Shown one piece after another: positions 8,926 to 17,609 of a stretch of DNA of 64,000 nt; within the stretch, counting starts at the first letter, position 1, and each line of letters begins with the position of its first letter. Under the pieces are notes generated by a model. That model was not told the origin of the DNA. It did no database searches and worked only from the letters and a program-made list of their open reading frames with translations. The stretch spans positions 1,884,001 through 1,948,000 of the forward strand of contig NZ_CP032509.1 in NCBI RefSeq assembly GCF_003952725.1. Reading direction: 5' to 3'. This stretch comes from Georhizobium profundi. GTDB lineage: Bacteria; Pseudomonadota; Alphaproteobacteria; Rhizobiales; Rhizobiaceae. The position numbers were made by a program, and so were the translations under genes.

Positions 8926-9132
8926 CGGAAATCCTCCTTATGCATCGCGTGCAAATCTCGCACTTTTTATAAGTGATGCGGCAAGCCAAAGAAAATGATG
9001 ATTTCTCATCAACCCATGTGACGCAAACATTCGATTCGCGATTATGGTGCTTACAGGCATGGTGCGTAGCGCGACTTGTTGCTCAACCCTATGCGCAAAT
9101 ATGATCATCGGCGGTTCAAGGCGGGGTGAGCG

Positions 9133-10026
9133 ATGTCGAAGGGCTATGTGCCGAGTGTGGGCGAACTGGAAGCCTTCGTTGCCTGCGCGCGGTTCGGCAC
9201 GACGGTGCAAGCGGCCGAACATCTCAATCTGACTCAGAGCGCCATTTCGCGCTCGCTCTCGTCTCTGGAAGATCGCCTCGGCGTTCTTCTCTTCGAGCGA
9301 GTGCGGCGCCGGCTCGTGCTTTCGCGCGCGGGCGCCGTGCTGCTCGAGCGCGCCGAGCCGCTCCTGGACGATTTGCGCAACGCGTCTGCCTCGGCGATTG
9401 CGTTCGGCGGCGCTTCTTCCGTGCTGCGGTTGGCGGTGCTGCCGAGCATCGGCCGCAGCTGGCTCATCCCGCGGCTGGCGGCATTTTCCGCTACCATGCC
9501 GGACGTGAACTTCGACATCGCGGCGCGGCTTCGTCCGGTCGATTTCGCACAGGAAGCTTTCGACGTGGCAATCATGCGCAGCCAGCACGAGCCGCCGGGC
9601 GCCGATCTCGTGGCTCTCTTGCGGGAAGAGATGGTGATCGTCGCATCGCCGCGTTTTCTTGCCAAAGGCGCGAGCCTCGATGATCGCGACCTTCAGCAAC
9701 TGCCGCTGCTGCAGCAGTCCACGCGGCCGACGCTTTGGCTCGACTGGTTTCGCGAACGGGAGCTCGATCCGCGCCGGATGACCCGTGGTGCGCGCTTCGA
9801 TCATTTCGACATGATTCTCGATGCCGCCGCCGCTGGTCTCGGCGTCGGGCTCATTCCGGAACTCATTGCACGCGACGCGCTCGACCGCGGCACGCTTGTT
9901 GCCGCGTCACCCCATCGGCTGGTGACCGGCGAAACCTATGCGCTGATCTCGCCGGAGCGCTCGCGCAGCAACCCCGCCGTTACCGCGTTTCGCGCGTGGT
10001 TGATCGGGGAGATCGGGCAGAGCTGA
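9133..10026 (+). CDS. LysR-type regulator, GcdR-like
   Basis: The 297-residue product has an N-terminal helix-turn-helix (TTVQAAEHLNLTQSAISRSL, about residues 19-38) and a periplasmic-binding-like sensor domain. It is transcribed divergently from the glutaryl-CoA dehydrogenase operon, so it most likely controls that operon from the shared 207-bp region. The inducer (glutarate or glutaryl-CoA) is inferred from the neighbourhood. I found no single convincing T-N11-A operator. Confidence 0.85.
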   Translation: MSKGYVPSVGELEAFVACARFGTTVQAAEHLNLTQSAISRSLSSLEDRLGVLLFERVRRRLVLSRAGAVLLERAEPLLDDLRNASASAIAFGGASSVLRLAVLPSIGRSWLIPRLAAFSATMPDVNFDIAARLRPVDFAQEAFDVAIMRSQHEPPGADLVALLREEMVIVASPRFLAKGASLDDRDLQQLPLLQQSTRPTLWLDWFRERELDPRRMTRGARFDHFDMILDAAAAGLGVGLIPELIARDALDRGTLVAASPHRLVTGETYALISPERSRSNPAVTAFRAWLIGEIGQS

Positions 10027-10113
10027 CCGGACCGATCATTAAATTTGAACGGACATACCGGAACAGTTCGGCCGCTCGCCAATTGGAGGCATAAGCGACA
10101 AAGGAGACCGCTT

Positions 10114-10338
10114 GTGTCCGATCCAGCAAGACCTACCAGGCCAGACGAAGAGCCAAACCAGCCGCTGCTGCCCGAAGAGCCGCCGATCCAGGAGCCGGAA
10201 CCCGACAGGCTGCCGGACGAGATGCCCAACCCGAACCCCGATGAAAGCCCGCAACCGCCGCTGCACGCACTGGCACAAGTGATGGCGAACCGGCCGCTTT
10301 ACGGACGGCCTTTCGTTTGCGTGAATGGCGGACGCTGA
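10114..10338 (+). CDS. Small acidic proline-rich protein, unknown function
   Basis: A GTG start at 10114 with AAGGAGA 8 bp upstream gives 74 residues. The first 50 are dominated by proline, glutamate and aspartate (PDEEPNQPLLPEEPPIQEPE, then PDRLPDEMPNPNPDE), so this part is disordered. The last 20 residues look different and may read into non-conserved sequence. I recall similar short PEPD-rich proteins in rhizobial genomes but assign no function. Confidence 0.5.
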   Translation: MSDPARPTRPDEEPNQPLLPEEPPIQEPEPDRLPDEMPNPNPDESPQPPLHALAQVMANRPLYGRPFVCVNGGR

Positions 10339-10378
10339 CCTCAGGCGCGATTGGCGAAGCCAGAGCAGGGAGACCACA

Positions 10379-10588
10379 ATGGCCACGAGCGCAAAAACGC
10401 CAAAGACGGCTGGGGCGGAGCCCAAAACCCGCAGCAAGGAAATTTCCGGGCAGTTTGCCAAGGGCAAGCGCCATTCCGACAATAACGGCGTCGCCAGCGC
10501 CGATCCGCGTGTCTTTTCGGGCAAGGAAGAGGGTGACGCGACTTGGCCGCTCGATGCTGACGACCCCGGCGTGGCCAAGAAGAAATAG
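10379..10588 (+). CDS. Small basic protein, unknown function
   Basis: The ATG at 10379 has a GGGAGA site 7 bp upstream. The 69-residue product is charged and probably disordered, with a lysine-rich N-terminus (MATSAKTPKTAGAEPKTRSK) and a run of three lysines at its end. It has no signal peptide or membrane segment. It starts 40 bp after the preceding small gene and may share its transcript. Confidence 0.5.
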   Translation: MATSAKTPKTAGAEPKTRSKEISGQFAKGKRHSDNNGVASADPRVFSGKEEGDATWPLDADDPGVAKKK

Positions 10589-10595
10589 CATGCGA

Positions 10596-12179
10596 TCAGC
10601 GGCGCAGCTTATGCCGCGCCTGACGGAAAAGGCGGTCGATGCGTCCCGCTGCGCGGCGGAAGGGAAGACCGAGCTTCAAGGCCTTGGTTATCGGTCGGGG
10701 CGGTCGGCTTGATCCCATGAACCTCACCAACGCCGCTTCATTGGTTCTTCCACCGAAGAGGCTTTCGCAAAGCTCAAGCAGTGCTGCAAGGCGTGTACGA
10801 CGTGCGACTGGGTCCATCAGCTCGGCAAACGCCGCTTGGTACTCCCTTCCGGTCCGAGCCTTCACGAAACCCGGGTGCTCGGGCAAGGCGACATAAGCTG
10901 GTTCATCGGCGTGAACGATCGGCACCGCATCCAGATAAAGCCCGACAAGCAAGGCATTAGGGGTCTTGTAGGGCGCGTTTTCCGTCGCCGATCTGGGGTG
11001 GACGAGGACGTTGGGCTTTCCTTGTCGCCATGCGCGGACGAATTGGGGAAAGGACTGCCTGGGCTCAAGGAACGTTGTTTTCGGCATTTGTTGCGGCGCG
11101 GCGGCAAAACTCTTTGGCGCTACCAGGTGAACGGGCTTGTCGGCTTGCACGGCATGCAGTGCGGGGAGAATATCTCGCTGAAACGCTTCCGAACGAAACC
11201 CGCCGCCGGCGAGCGCGACCGTCAGTTCTTCTGAAACTGGCTGAGCTTGCGGAATGAGACGGCGATCCAGCACAGGCGGGAAGATGAAAACCTGTTGGTG
11301 CAGGTGCCGTAGGGCGTCTGCGAGCGCATCGGTCGAGGCGAAGATGCCGGTAAAGCCCTCAAGCAGGCGGGTAAGGCGTTTTTCGCTGTAGAAGGCCCAG
11401 TGATAATCCTCGCGCGCCAGCACCAACGGATTGTCGTCTATGAACCAGACCCGCGGAATGTCGAGCCGGGCCGTCACGCTGAGAAGGCCAAGGTCGTGGC
11501 AGCGTTCGAGATCGCGCACGATGATGATCGCGTCGACCGTTTCGAGCAACGCGACATTCGCGACCAGGGCTTCGGCTTCGATGAAGCGGAGCATGCGCGC
11601 AGTCTCAGGCGGAAGGCCATCGAAATAGAGGCTGACGGATGCCTCGATACGGCCGACGACGAGGATGCGCGGAGCTGGCCGGCTTTCCATTCCGCCATTT
11701 GCGAACAGATCGAGCACGGCCATCGGCACGACCGGTAGAGGCCGCTTCGGCAGCTTGAGCCCGGTGATCAGTGTTTCAAGCCGGCCCATTTCGGCCATAG
11801 CGCGCACCAGAGCCCAGCGCCAATTCTCACCGCAAGCGGCCACGACCGGCATCCTGAGGGCTGCAAGTGCCGACAGCCGATCCATCACGATCGGCAGTTC
11901 CGCCGTCGGGTCGAGAAAACGCAGTCCCTCCGTCGCCAGCATGCGCCTCTCGCGCCGGCCAGCACCATCGACGGCTATGAGAAGATCCACGGGATGCGTT
12001 GCCAGGCGATCCAGCATGACCGGTTTGGCCTGGGCGCAAGCCGCGACCGCCGATCCTGCCGGCATCGCGATGAACTGTTCAAGCCTCGTCTCCAGAAGTG
12101 CCGCCAGCTTTGCGAGATCGTCGGACCCGGACGTTTGCGGGACATTGTTCGGTTCGACGATGAAAAAACCGGCGCTCAC
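10596..12179 (-). CDS. Large protein with a glycosyltransferase-like C-terminal domain
   Basis: This 527-residue protein starts 4 bp inside the stop of the glycosyltransferase gene before it (overlap at 12176-12179). The N-terminal 250 residues have no motif I recognise. The C-terminal part has GT-B-like features: FIFPPVLDRRLIP, then HLVAPKSFA, KPNVLVHPRSATENAPYKTPNALLVG and DAVPIVHADEPAYVAL, which resembles a nucleotide-sugar binding loop. It ends in a basic tail (RLFRQARHKLRR). A role in building lipopolysaccharide or capsule is inferred from the neighbours. Confidence 0.65.
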   Translation of the reverse strand: MSAGFFIVEPNNVPQTSGSDDLAKLAALLETRLEQFIAMPAGSAVAACAQAKPVMLDRLATHPVDLLIAVDGAGRRERRMLATEGLRFLDPTAELPIVMDRLSALAALRMPVVAACGENWRWALVRAMAEMGRLETLITGLKLPKRPLPVVPMAVLDLFANGGMESRPAPRILVVGRIEASVSLYFDGLPPETARMLRFIEAEALVANVALLETVDAIIIVRDLERCHDLGLLSVTARLDIPRVWFIDDNPLVLAREDYHWAFYSEKRLTRLLEGFTGIFASTDALADALRHLHQQVFIFPPVLDRRLIPQAQPVSEELTVALAGGGFRSEAFQRDILPALHAVQADKPVHLVAPKSFAAAPQQMPKTTFLEPRQSFPQFVRAWRQGKPNVLVHPRSATENAPYKTPNALLVGLYLDAVPIVHADEPAYVALPEHPGFVKARTGREYQAAFAELMDPVARRTRLAALLELCESLFGGRTNEAALVRFMGSSRPPRPITKALKLGLPFRRAAGRIDRLFRQARHKLRR

Positions 12180-13356
12180 GGTTGCGATCGCTTTCGGCGT
12201 GCAAGTGCTTCGATGGCTTCGACTGCGACGGTCATGCCCGTGCTCAAATCGGTTCGCGCGACATAGTCTCTGGCCGATTGCGACCAGCGCGTGAGTGTCG
12301 CCTTATCGGCTGAGCCTGCTTCGGCCAGCTCGCGCGGTGATGCCTCTGACGACACGACGATGCCCGCTGCTGCTTCTTCGACGAGTGGCGCGAAGCCGCA
12401 GTTGGCGGTGGCGATGACGGGAAGGCCGGCGGCGAGCGCTTCGGCGATCACCATGCCGGTCACGTCGAGTCTGGCCGGGTGCATGAGAAGATCCGCCGCG
12501 CGCAACTGGTCCTTCAAAGCGTTGCCTTTTGTCAGGCCGTACAAGGTCAATCGGTCACCGCATCCGAGGGCTTGCGCCTGTTTTCTGATATTCTGAATCT
12601 TCCGGCCTTCCGGATCGGGGCCGCAGGCGACCAGCCTCGCTGCCGGACTGAACGCAAGGGCTTCCACCGCCCGGTCGAGACCCTTGGTTTGGGGTGCAGG
12701 CCGAGCCAGAGCCAGATGATTTCGTCCGGATGATAGCCGAGCTTCGTGCGCAGGGTGGCGCGTTCCGAGGCATCGAGGTCCTGCGGGATCAAGTTCTTAT
12801 CGAGCGTCGGCGGCAGGATGATCATGCGCTCCTGCTCGGTGTCGTAAGAGCGCCGGTAGGCTTCAGCCTGCGGCTCTGCGAGCATGAGAAGGAGCGTGTC
12901 GCTACCGCGCTCGAAGCAGGCTTTTTCCAAGGATGTGAGCATTCTTGCGCGCGGCGAAAGGGCCTTCCACCATTGCCGGTTCCGGTCGGCGAAACACCAG
13001 TCGCCGCAAAAGAGCACATCGAGCCCAGGCATGCGCTGAAAGCCGATGACGAGATCGAACTTCCCCGCCGTCTCCCGGGCCATGTCCTGCGCGAAAGCAG
13101 CGATCCGCCCATGGTTGGAGAAGCCGCGTGGCTCAATCCGATGCAGTTCGATCCCCGACGGAACCTGTTTGGCTCGGGTCGTGACGAGGGTCACGCGGTG
13201 GCCGCGCGCGGCCAGGTCTTCAGCAAGGCGGAGCGCGTGGATCTCCAACCCCCCGGCAGGCTCGAGGCGAAAGATCACGATCGCAATGTCGAGCCGGTGG
13301 ACGGCACCGCGCGTTTCGACTGTTTGCGGCTCGCGCTGCGCTTCTATGTCTTCCAA
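12176..13356 (-). pseudogene. GT4-type glycosyltransferase broken by a 1-nt frameshift
   Basis: Two frames together make one GT4 (WaaG-like) enzyme. The upstream part (to about 12690) reads IVIFRLEPAGGLEIHALRLA ... WLWLGLHPK. The downstream part continues in another frame as TKGLDRAVEALAFSPAARLV ... AADLLMHPARLDVTGMVIAEALAAG ... PLVEEAAAG. Adding one base at the short T/G runs at 12688-12694 restores an intact protein of about 393 residues. The E-x7-E-like sugar-nucleotide site is in the second half. The start is uncertain: a TTG at 13356 is the best in-frame candidate. The lesion may be real or a homopolymer sequencing error. Confidence 0.75.
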
Positions 13357-14342
13357 GCCTTGACCACCAGTTGATCGCCGAGCTTGCCGTTCACCTTCAC
13401 CAATCCCGCCTGGAGCGCATGCTGCAGGCGGGCGACGCGCTTGACGAGAAAACCGGGCTTCGCGCCGAGGTCGGCGTGGCCGGCTTTCCTGATCGCGCTG
13501 CTCGTCATGGCGATCCGGTCGGATCCCGATGCGGAACTGGTGACCTCGGCATTGGCGAAGCCGCAATCGGCCACAAGCCGCTTCATGCTGTCGACGGTGT
13601 AGATGTTGAGATGGCGGGGCGGATCGAGCGCCATCCAGTCGACTTTATGGATGCGATGCCCAAGGCCGCCAGCGTTTGGCGTCAGCATCGTCAGCGAGCC
13701 ACCGGGCTTGAGAATGCGGTGGCATTCTCGCAGCGTCGTGTGTGGATCGGGCAGATGCTCGATCACATGGCTGAGCGTCACAGCATCAAACGATGCGTCA
13801 GCGAAATTCTGCTCGGTGATATCGCCGACATGGACAGTCAGGCCTTTGGCGCGAGCCGCCTCTGCCGCCTTCGCATCGAATTCGACACCGACGGTTTCCC
13901 AGCCGAGCTCCGAGAGCGTCCAGAGCGCATCACCGCTGCCGCACCCGACATCCAGCACGCGCTGTGGTCGTGAATCGCGCTTCAGATGAAAAACCTGATC
14001 GTCGATCTCCATCTTGCGCCGGCGCCGGGTGGCGAATAGCGCAGCCAGAAGGCGATCGGTCGCGCTGGTGGGCTTCGCGCCATATCGCGTTTCGAGATAA
14101 GCCCGCTTCGCTTTCGAAAGCTTCCGGTCCGACTTGCCGTGAGTAAAGTAATCGCCGTAAATCTCGCCCAGATCTTCCGGGGCCGGCGCCGGGTCGAGCC
14201 ACAAGGTCTCGCACTGGGTATTGTCGCAGCGTTTGATCGTCCACGTGCCGGGCGCGGAAAAAAGCCTGTCGGGAAGATCCTTGTAGAGCTCGGTCCCCGA
14301 GCTGCCGCAGGCGATGCAGTGTGGTCTTTGAACGGTTCGCAT
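13344..14342 (-). CDS. SAM-dependent methyltransferase with N-terminal zinc ribbon
   Basis: The ATG at 14342 is preferred over upstream frames because the family begins with a zinc ribbon: cysteines C9, C12, C39 and C44. The class I methyltransferase fold follows, with VLDVGCGSGDALW as the SAM motif and HVIEHLPDPHTTLRECHRIL as the post-motif. The 332-residue layout is common among sugar- or surface-polymer-modifying methyltransferases. Its end overlaps the start region of the broken glycosyltransferase, so the two were probably co-transcribed. The acceptor is unknown. Confidence 0.8.
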   Translation of the reverse strand: MRTVQRPHCIACGSSGTELYKDLPDRLFSAPGTWTIKRCDNTQCETLWLDPAPAPEDLGEIYGDYFTHGKSDRKLSKAKRAYLETRYGAKPTSATDRLLAALFATRRRRKMEIDDQVFHLKRDSRPQRVLDVGCGSGDALWTLSELGWETVGVEFDAKAAEAARAKGLTVHVGDITEQNFADASFDAVTLSHVIEHLPDPHTTLRECHRILKPGGSLTMLTPNAGGLGHRIHKVDWMALDPPRHLNIYTVDSMKRLVADCGFANAEVTSSASGSDRIAMTSSAIRKAGHADLGAKPGFLVKRVARLQHALQAGLVKVNGKLGDQLVVKAWKT

Positions 14343-14513
14343 CTCGGCTCTACCAGTTGCAACGGGCGCGACAATGGCGCTGGATCTATGCCCGAAACAC
14401 TCGATAGCACCAGTGTCGCGGCAATCGCAACGCAAGCAGCGCGGCTTGCACCGACTTCGCGCGGCAGTTAACTGTCTCGCGCGCTCAAAAGGCGGCATCA
14501 TCGGGAGCCATTC

Positions 14514-15077
14514 ATGTCATTTCTGGACGCGCTGGAACGGCATCGGCGCCTGTTTGCGGAACTGGGCGCGCTGGAGGCCCAAGTCGTGGCTCTGGCCGAC
14601 CAGATCGAGCGCTCGATCCGCGCGGGCGGCAAGGTCGTGTTCTTCGGCAATGGCGGAAGTGCCGCCGACAGCCAGCATCTGGTGGCAGAATTCGTCGTGC
14701 GCTACCGCGCTGAGCGACGGCCGCTGCCGGCTCTCGCGCTGACGGTCGACACCTCGATCCTGACGGCGCATACGAACGACTACGCCTTCGAAACGGTGTT
14801 TGCCCGTCAGGTGGAGGCGTTGTGCGGCCCCTCCGACACGGTGATCGGAATTTCCACGTCGGGCAACAGCGCAAACATCATCGCCGGTCTCGCTGCGGCC
14901 AGATCCGTTGGTGCTGCGGGGTGGGCATGGACGGGCAGGGGCGGCGGCAAGCTTGCTGAAACTGGCGATCATGTTCTCGCCGTGCCGGAAAGTGAGACGG
15001 CGCGCGTGCAGGAAGCGCATCTCTTCATCGGGCACTGGATCTGCGAAGACATGGACCGGCGGTTTGCCACGTCATGA
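14514..15077 (+). CDS. gmhA: Sedoheptulose-7-phosphate isomerase
   Basis: This 187-residue SIS-domain protein has the GmhA hallmarks FFGNGGSAADSQHLVAEFV and GISTSGNSANI, and an active-site region near QEAHLFIGHWIC. It turns sedoheptulose 7-phosphate into D-glycero-D-manno-heptose 7-phosphate, the first step to ADP-heptose for LPS cores and S-layer sugars. GmhB follows with a 4-bp overlap. It faces away from the methyltransferase across a 171-bp gap. Confidence 0.9.
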   Translation: MSFLDALERHRRLFAELGALEAQVVALADQIERSIRAGGKVVFFGNGGSAADSQHLVAEFVVRYRAERRPLPALALTVDTSILTAHTNDYAFETVFARQVEALCGPSDTVIGISTSGNSANIIAGLAAARSVGAAGWAWTGRGGGKLAETGDHVLAVPESETARVQEAHLFIGHWICEDMDRRFATS

Positions 15078-15625
15078 AGCTCGTCATCCTCGATCGCGAC
15101 GGCGTCATCAACTACGATTCGGATGCCTTCATCCGGTCCGTCGACGAGTGGCGGCCGATCGAAGGCAGCATCGATGCAATCGCCAGGTTGGCACAGGCCG
15201 GCTACACCATCGCGGTTGCCACGAACCAGTCCGGCATCGCGCGGGGCTATCTTTCGCTCGAGACGCTTCAGGCCATCCATCGGCGCATGGAGGAGGCGGT
15301 GACAGAGGCGGGCGGCGCGATCGCACACATCGCCTTTTGCCCGCATGGGCCAGGCGACGGCTGCGCGTGCCGCAAGCCGCTGCCGGGAATGATCGACGAG
15401 ATACTTGATCGGCTCGGCGCGCAGCATATCGAAGAGCGCTGGCTCGTCGGTGATAGCCTGCGCGACCTGCAGGCAGGCGTCTCGCGCGGGTTCCGGCCGG
15501 TACTTGTGCGAACCGGCAAAGGCGTGAAAACGGAAATGGACCGGTCGAGCCTCCCGGAAAACACGCTGATTTTCGACGATCTGGCCCGTTTCGCCGAACA
15601 CATCATCGCGGAGGGCGGCGCATGA
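15074..15625 (+). CDS. gmhB: D-glycero-D-manno-heptose-1,7-bisphosphate 7-phosphatase
   Basis: This 183-residue HAD phosphatase begins MKLVILDRDGVINYDSD with nucleophile D7 and acid/base D9. It also has TNQSGIARGY and the zinc-loop pattern CPHGPGDGCACRKP that marks GmhB and HisB-N phosphatases. It removes the 7-phosphate in heptose nucleotide synthesis. The start overlaps the gmhA stop by ATGA, and its own stop overlaps the next gene in the same way. Confidence 0.9.
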   Translation: MKLVILDRDGVINYDSDAFIRSVDEWRPIEGSIDAIARLAQAGYTIAVATNQSGIARGYLSLETLQAIHRRMEEAVTEAGGAIAHIAFCPHGPGDGCACRKPLPGMIDEILDRLGAQHIEERWLVGDSLRDLQAGVSRGFRPVLVRTGKGVKTEMDRSSLPENTLIFDDLARFAEHIIAEGGA

Positions 15626-16824
15626 GGGAACCGATGGAACTCGATCTGGTCATCATCGGCGGCGGCGTCGCCGGTCTGTGGCTGCTCAACCGGGCGACGC
15701 AGGACGGCTTCAACGCGCTGTTGATCGAGAAGACCGCGCTTGGTGGTGGGCAGACCCGATACGCCCAGGGCATCATCCATGGGGGCACGAAATACGCGCT
15801 GAGCGGTGCGATGACGCCTGCTGCCGATGCGATCGGCCGGATGCCGAACCTCTGGCGCGATTGCCTGAAGGGTCAAGGCGAGCTTGATCTCCAAGGCGTG
15901 CGGGAGCTTTCAGATGCCACCTATCTCTGGTCTGCCGGATCGCTGACATCGCAGGTGACGTCGTTCTTCGCGAGCAAGGCAATGCGCTCCCGCGTCGACC
16001 GCGTCGACGACCATGACAAACCCTCTATCTTCCAGCTGCCGGGTGCGAGTGGGTCAGTCTATCGTCTCAACGAGTTCGTGCTCGACATGCCGTCGCTGGT
16101 TGAAACTCTGGCAGCACCGCTTAAGGATCGCATCATCCACGCTGCCGCCGAGACGATGTCATATGGTTTCAATGATGCCGGCAATGTCAGCAGCATCAAC
16201 CTTGAGGACGGGCTCGTTCTCAAGTCGCGTGCCCTCGTCCTGACATCCGGTGCGGGCCATGAGGACCTTGCAGCACGCCTCAACATCGTGCGCCCGCAAT
16301 TGCAGCGGCGGCCGCTGCACATGGTGGTGGCACGCCACACGGTCGATCTTCCGCTTTTCGGCCACTGCATCGGCATGTCCAGCAGCCCGCTCCTCACCGT
16401 GACGAGCCATCCGTCGAGCGATGGCCGTGTCGTCTGGTATCTCGGCGGCGGGCTCGCCGAAACGGGCGTGGAGAGAACGGAAGATGAGCAGATCGCTGCG
16501 GCCCGTGAGACGATCGACCGGCTCCTGCCGCAGCTTCGGCCGTTCCAAGCCGAATGGGCGACGCTGCGCATCGATCGCGCCGAACCGCTGCAGCCAGGCG
16601 GTGCGCGTCCGGATGGCGCGTTTGTCGAAGAAGTCGGCAATTGCCTCGTCGCCTGGCCGACGAAACTGGCGCTGGCGCCGGAACTCGCGCGACTGGCGCT
16701 CGGTAAACTTCGTCCGCGGTTGGGCGAGGGCGCGCAAGCCTCGGTCGATTGGTCCCGCCTTGCCGATCTGCCGCGTCCCGAAGTCGCGCGCTTGCCTTGG
16801 GAAGAGACGATCAAATGGACTTGA
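15622..16824 (+). CDS. FAD-dependent oxidoreductase (DAO family)
   Basis: The 400-residue product opens with a dinucleotide-binding motif (DLVIIGGGVAGLWLLNRA, about residues 7-24) followed by the DAO pattern GGGQTRYAQGIIHGGTKYAL. The substrate cannot be told. Start overlap with gmhB and end overlap with the aldo-keto reductase place it in the heptose operon, so a sugar or sugar-acid substrate is possible. There is no signal peptide. Confidence 0.75.
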   Translation: MREPMELDLVIIGGGVAGLWLLNRATQDGFNALLIEKTALGGGQTRYAQGIIHGGTKYALSGAMTPAADAIGRMPNLWRDCLKGQGELDLQGVRELSDATYLWSAGSLTSQVTSFFASKAMRSRVDRVDDHDKPSIFQLPGASGSVYRLNEFVLDMPSLVETLAAPLKDRIIHAAAETMSYGFNDAGNVSSINLEDGLVLKSRALVLTSGAGHEDLAARLNIVRPQLQRRPLHMVVARHTVDLPLFGHCIGMSSSPLLTVTSHPSSDGRVVWYLGGGLAETGVERTEDEQIAAARETIDRLLPQLRPFQAEWATLRIDRAEPLQPGGARPDGAFVEEVGNCLVAWPTKLALAPELARLALGKLRPRLGEGAQASVDWSRLADLPRPEVARLPWEETIKWT

Positions 16825-17606
16825 GAGACTTCGGCACCACGGGGCTGCGCGTCAGCCCAATCGCGCTCGGCACAGTCAAGTTCGGCCGTACGGCAGGGCT
16901 GAAACTGCCGAAGCCGTTCCAGTTGCCCAGCGATGCGGAGGCGGCGTCGCTTCTGGCGCTCGCCGCCGATCTCGGCATCAACCTCATCGATACTGCGCCG
17001 GCCTATGGCACGTCTGAAGAGCGGCTCGGTGCGCTGCTCAAAGGACAGCGCGACAAATGGCTGATCTGCTCCAAGGCCGGCGAGGAATTCGACGCTGCCA
17101 GCGGGCAGAGCCACTATGTCTTTTCGCGCGAACACATCACGCTGAGCGTCGAGCGGAGCCTGAAGCGGCTTGGAACGGATCGGCTCGACATCGTGCTCAT
17201 TCACTCCAACGGCGACGATCTCGATGGAATCGACCGGTTCGGCGCGCTGGATACGCTGGAACGCCTGAAGGCGCAGGGAAAGATCCGCGCGACGGGCATG
17301 TCGACGAAAACCATCGAGGGCGGGCTGCGTGCGCTTGCGGCAAGCGACTGTGTGATGGTCACGCACAATCTCGCCTATCAGGACGAATTGCCGGTCATCG
17401 ACGCGGCAGCGACCAGCGGCAAGGGTGTTCTCATCAAGAAGCCGCTCGCTTCCGGCCATGCCGTTTCGCAAAGCGACGATCCGGTTGCCGAAAGCTTCCG
17501 GATGATTCTTGGTCATCGCGGCGTGTCGTCGCTGGTCGTCGGGACGATCGACCCGCACCATCTTGCCCAGAACGTGGAAGCCGCCAGCCGCGCACTCAAC
17601 GCGTAG
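16815..17606 (+). CDS. Aldo/keto reductase
   Basis: The ATG at 16815, inside the end of the previous gene, gives 263 residues starting MDLRDFGTTGLRVSPIALG, the standard opening of this family. The catalytic set is visible: D and Y in NLIDTAPAYGTSEERLG, K in WLICSKAG and H in LDIVLIHSNG. NADPH-dependent reduction of an aldehyde or ketone is expected. It closes the gmhAB operon; the substrate is unknown. Confidence 0.85.
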   Translation: MDLRDFGTTGLRVSPIALGTVKFGRTAGLKLPKPFQLPSDAEAASLLALAADLGINLIDTAPAYGTSEERLGALLKGQRDKWLICSKAGEEFDAASGQSHYVFSREHITLSVERSLKRLGTDRLDIVLIHSNGDDLDGIDRFGALDTLERLKAQGKIRATGMSTKTIEGGLRALAASDCVMVTHNLAYQDELPVIDAAATSGKGVLIKKPLASGHAVSQSDDPVAESFRMILGHRGVSSLVVGTIDPHHLAQNVEAASRALNA

Positions 17607-17609
17607 ACC

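Noticed and set aside
7756..8976. Long open frames antisense to gcdH, the flavin oxidoreductase, the dehydrogenase and the MttB-like gene (for example 16059-17561 and 47732-50257)
   Set aside because: They mirror genes on the other strand, show no family motifs and follow from high GC at third positions.
10596..12179. Possible programmed frameshift across the glycosyltransferase pair
   Set aside because: The site lacks a slippery heptamer and downstream stimulator, and the break is in a conserved part of the enzyme.
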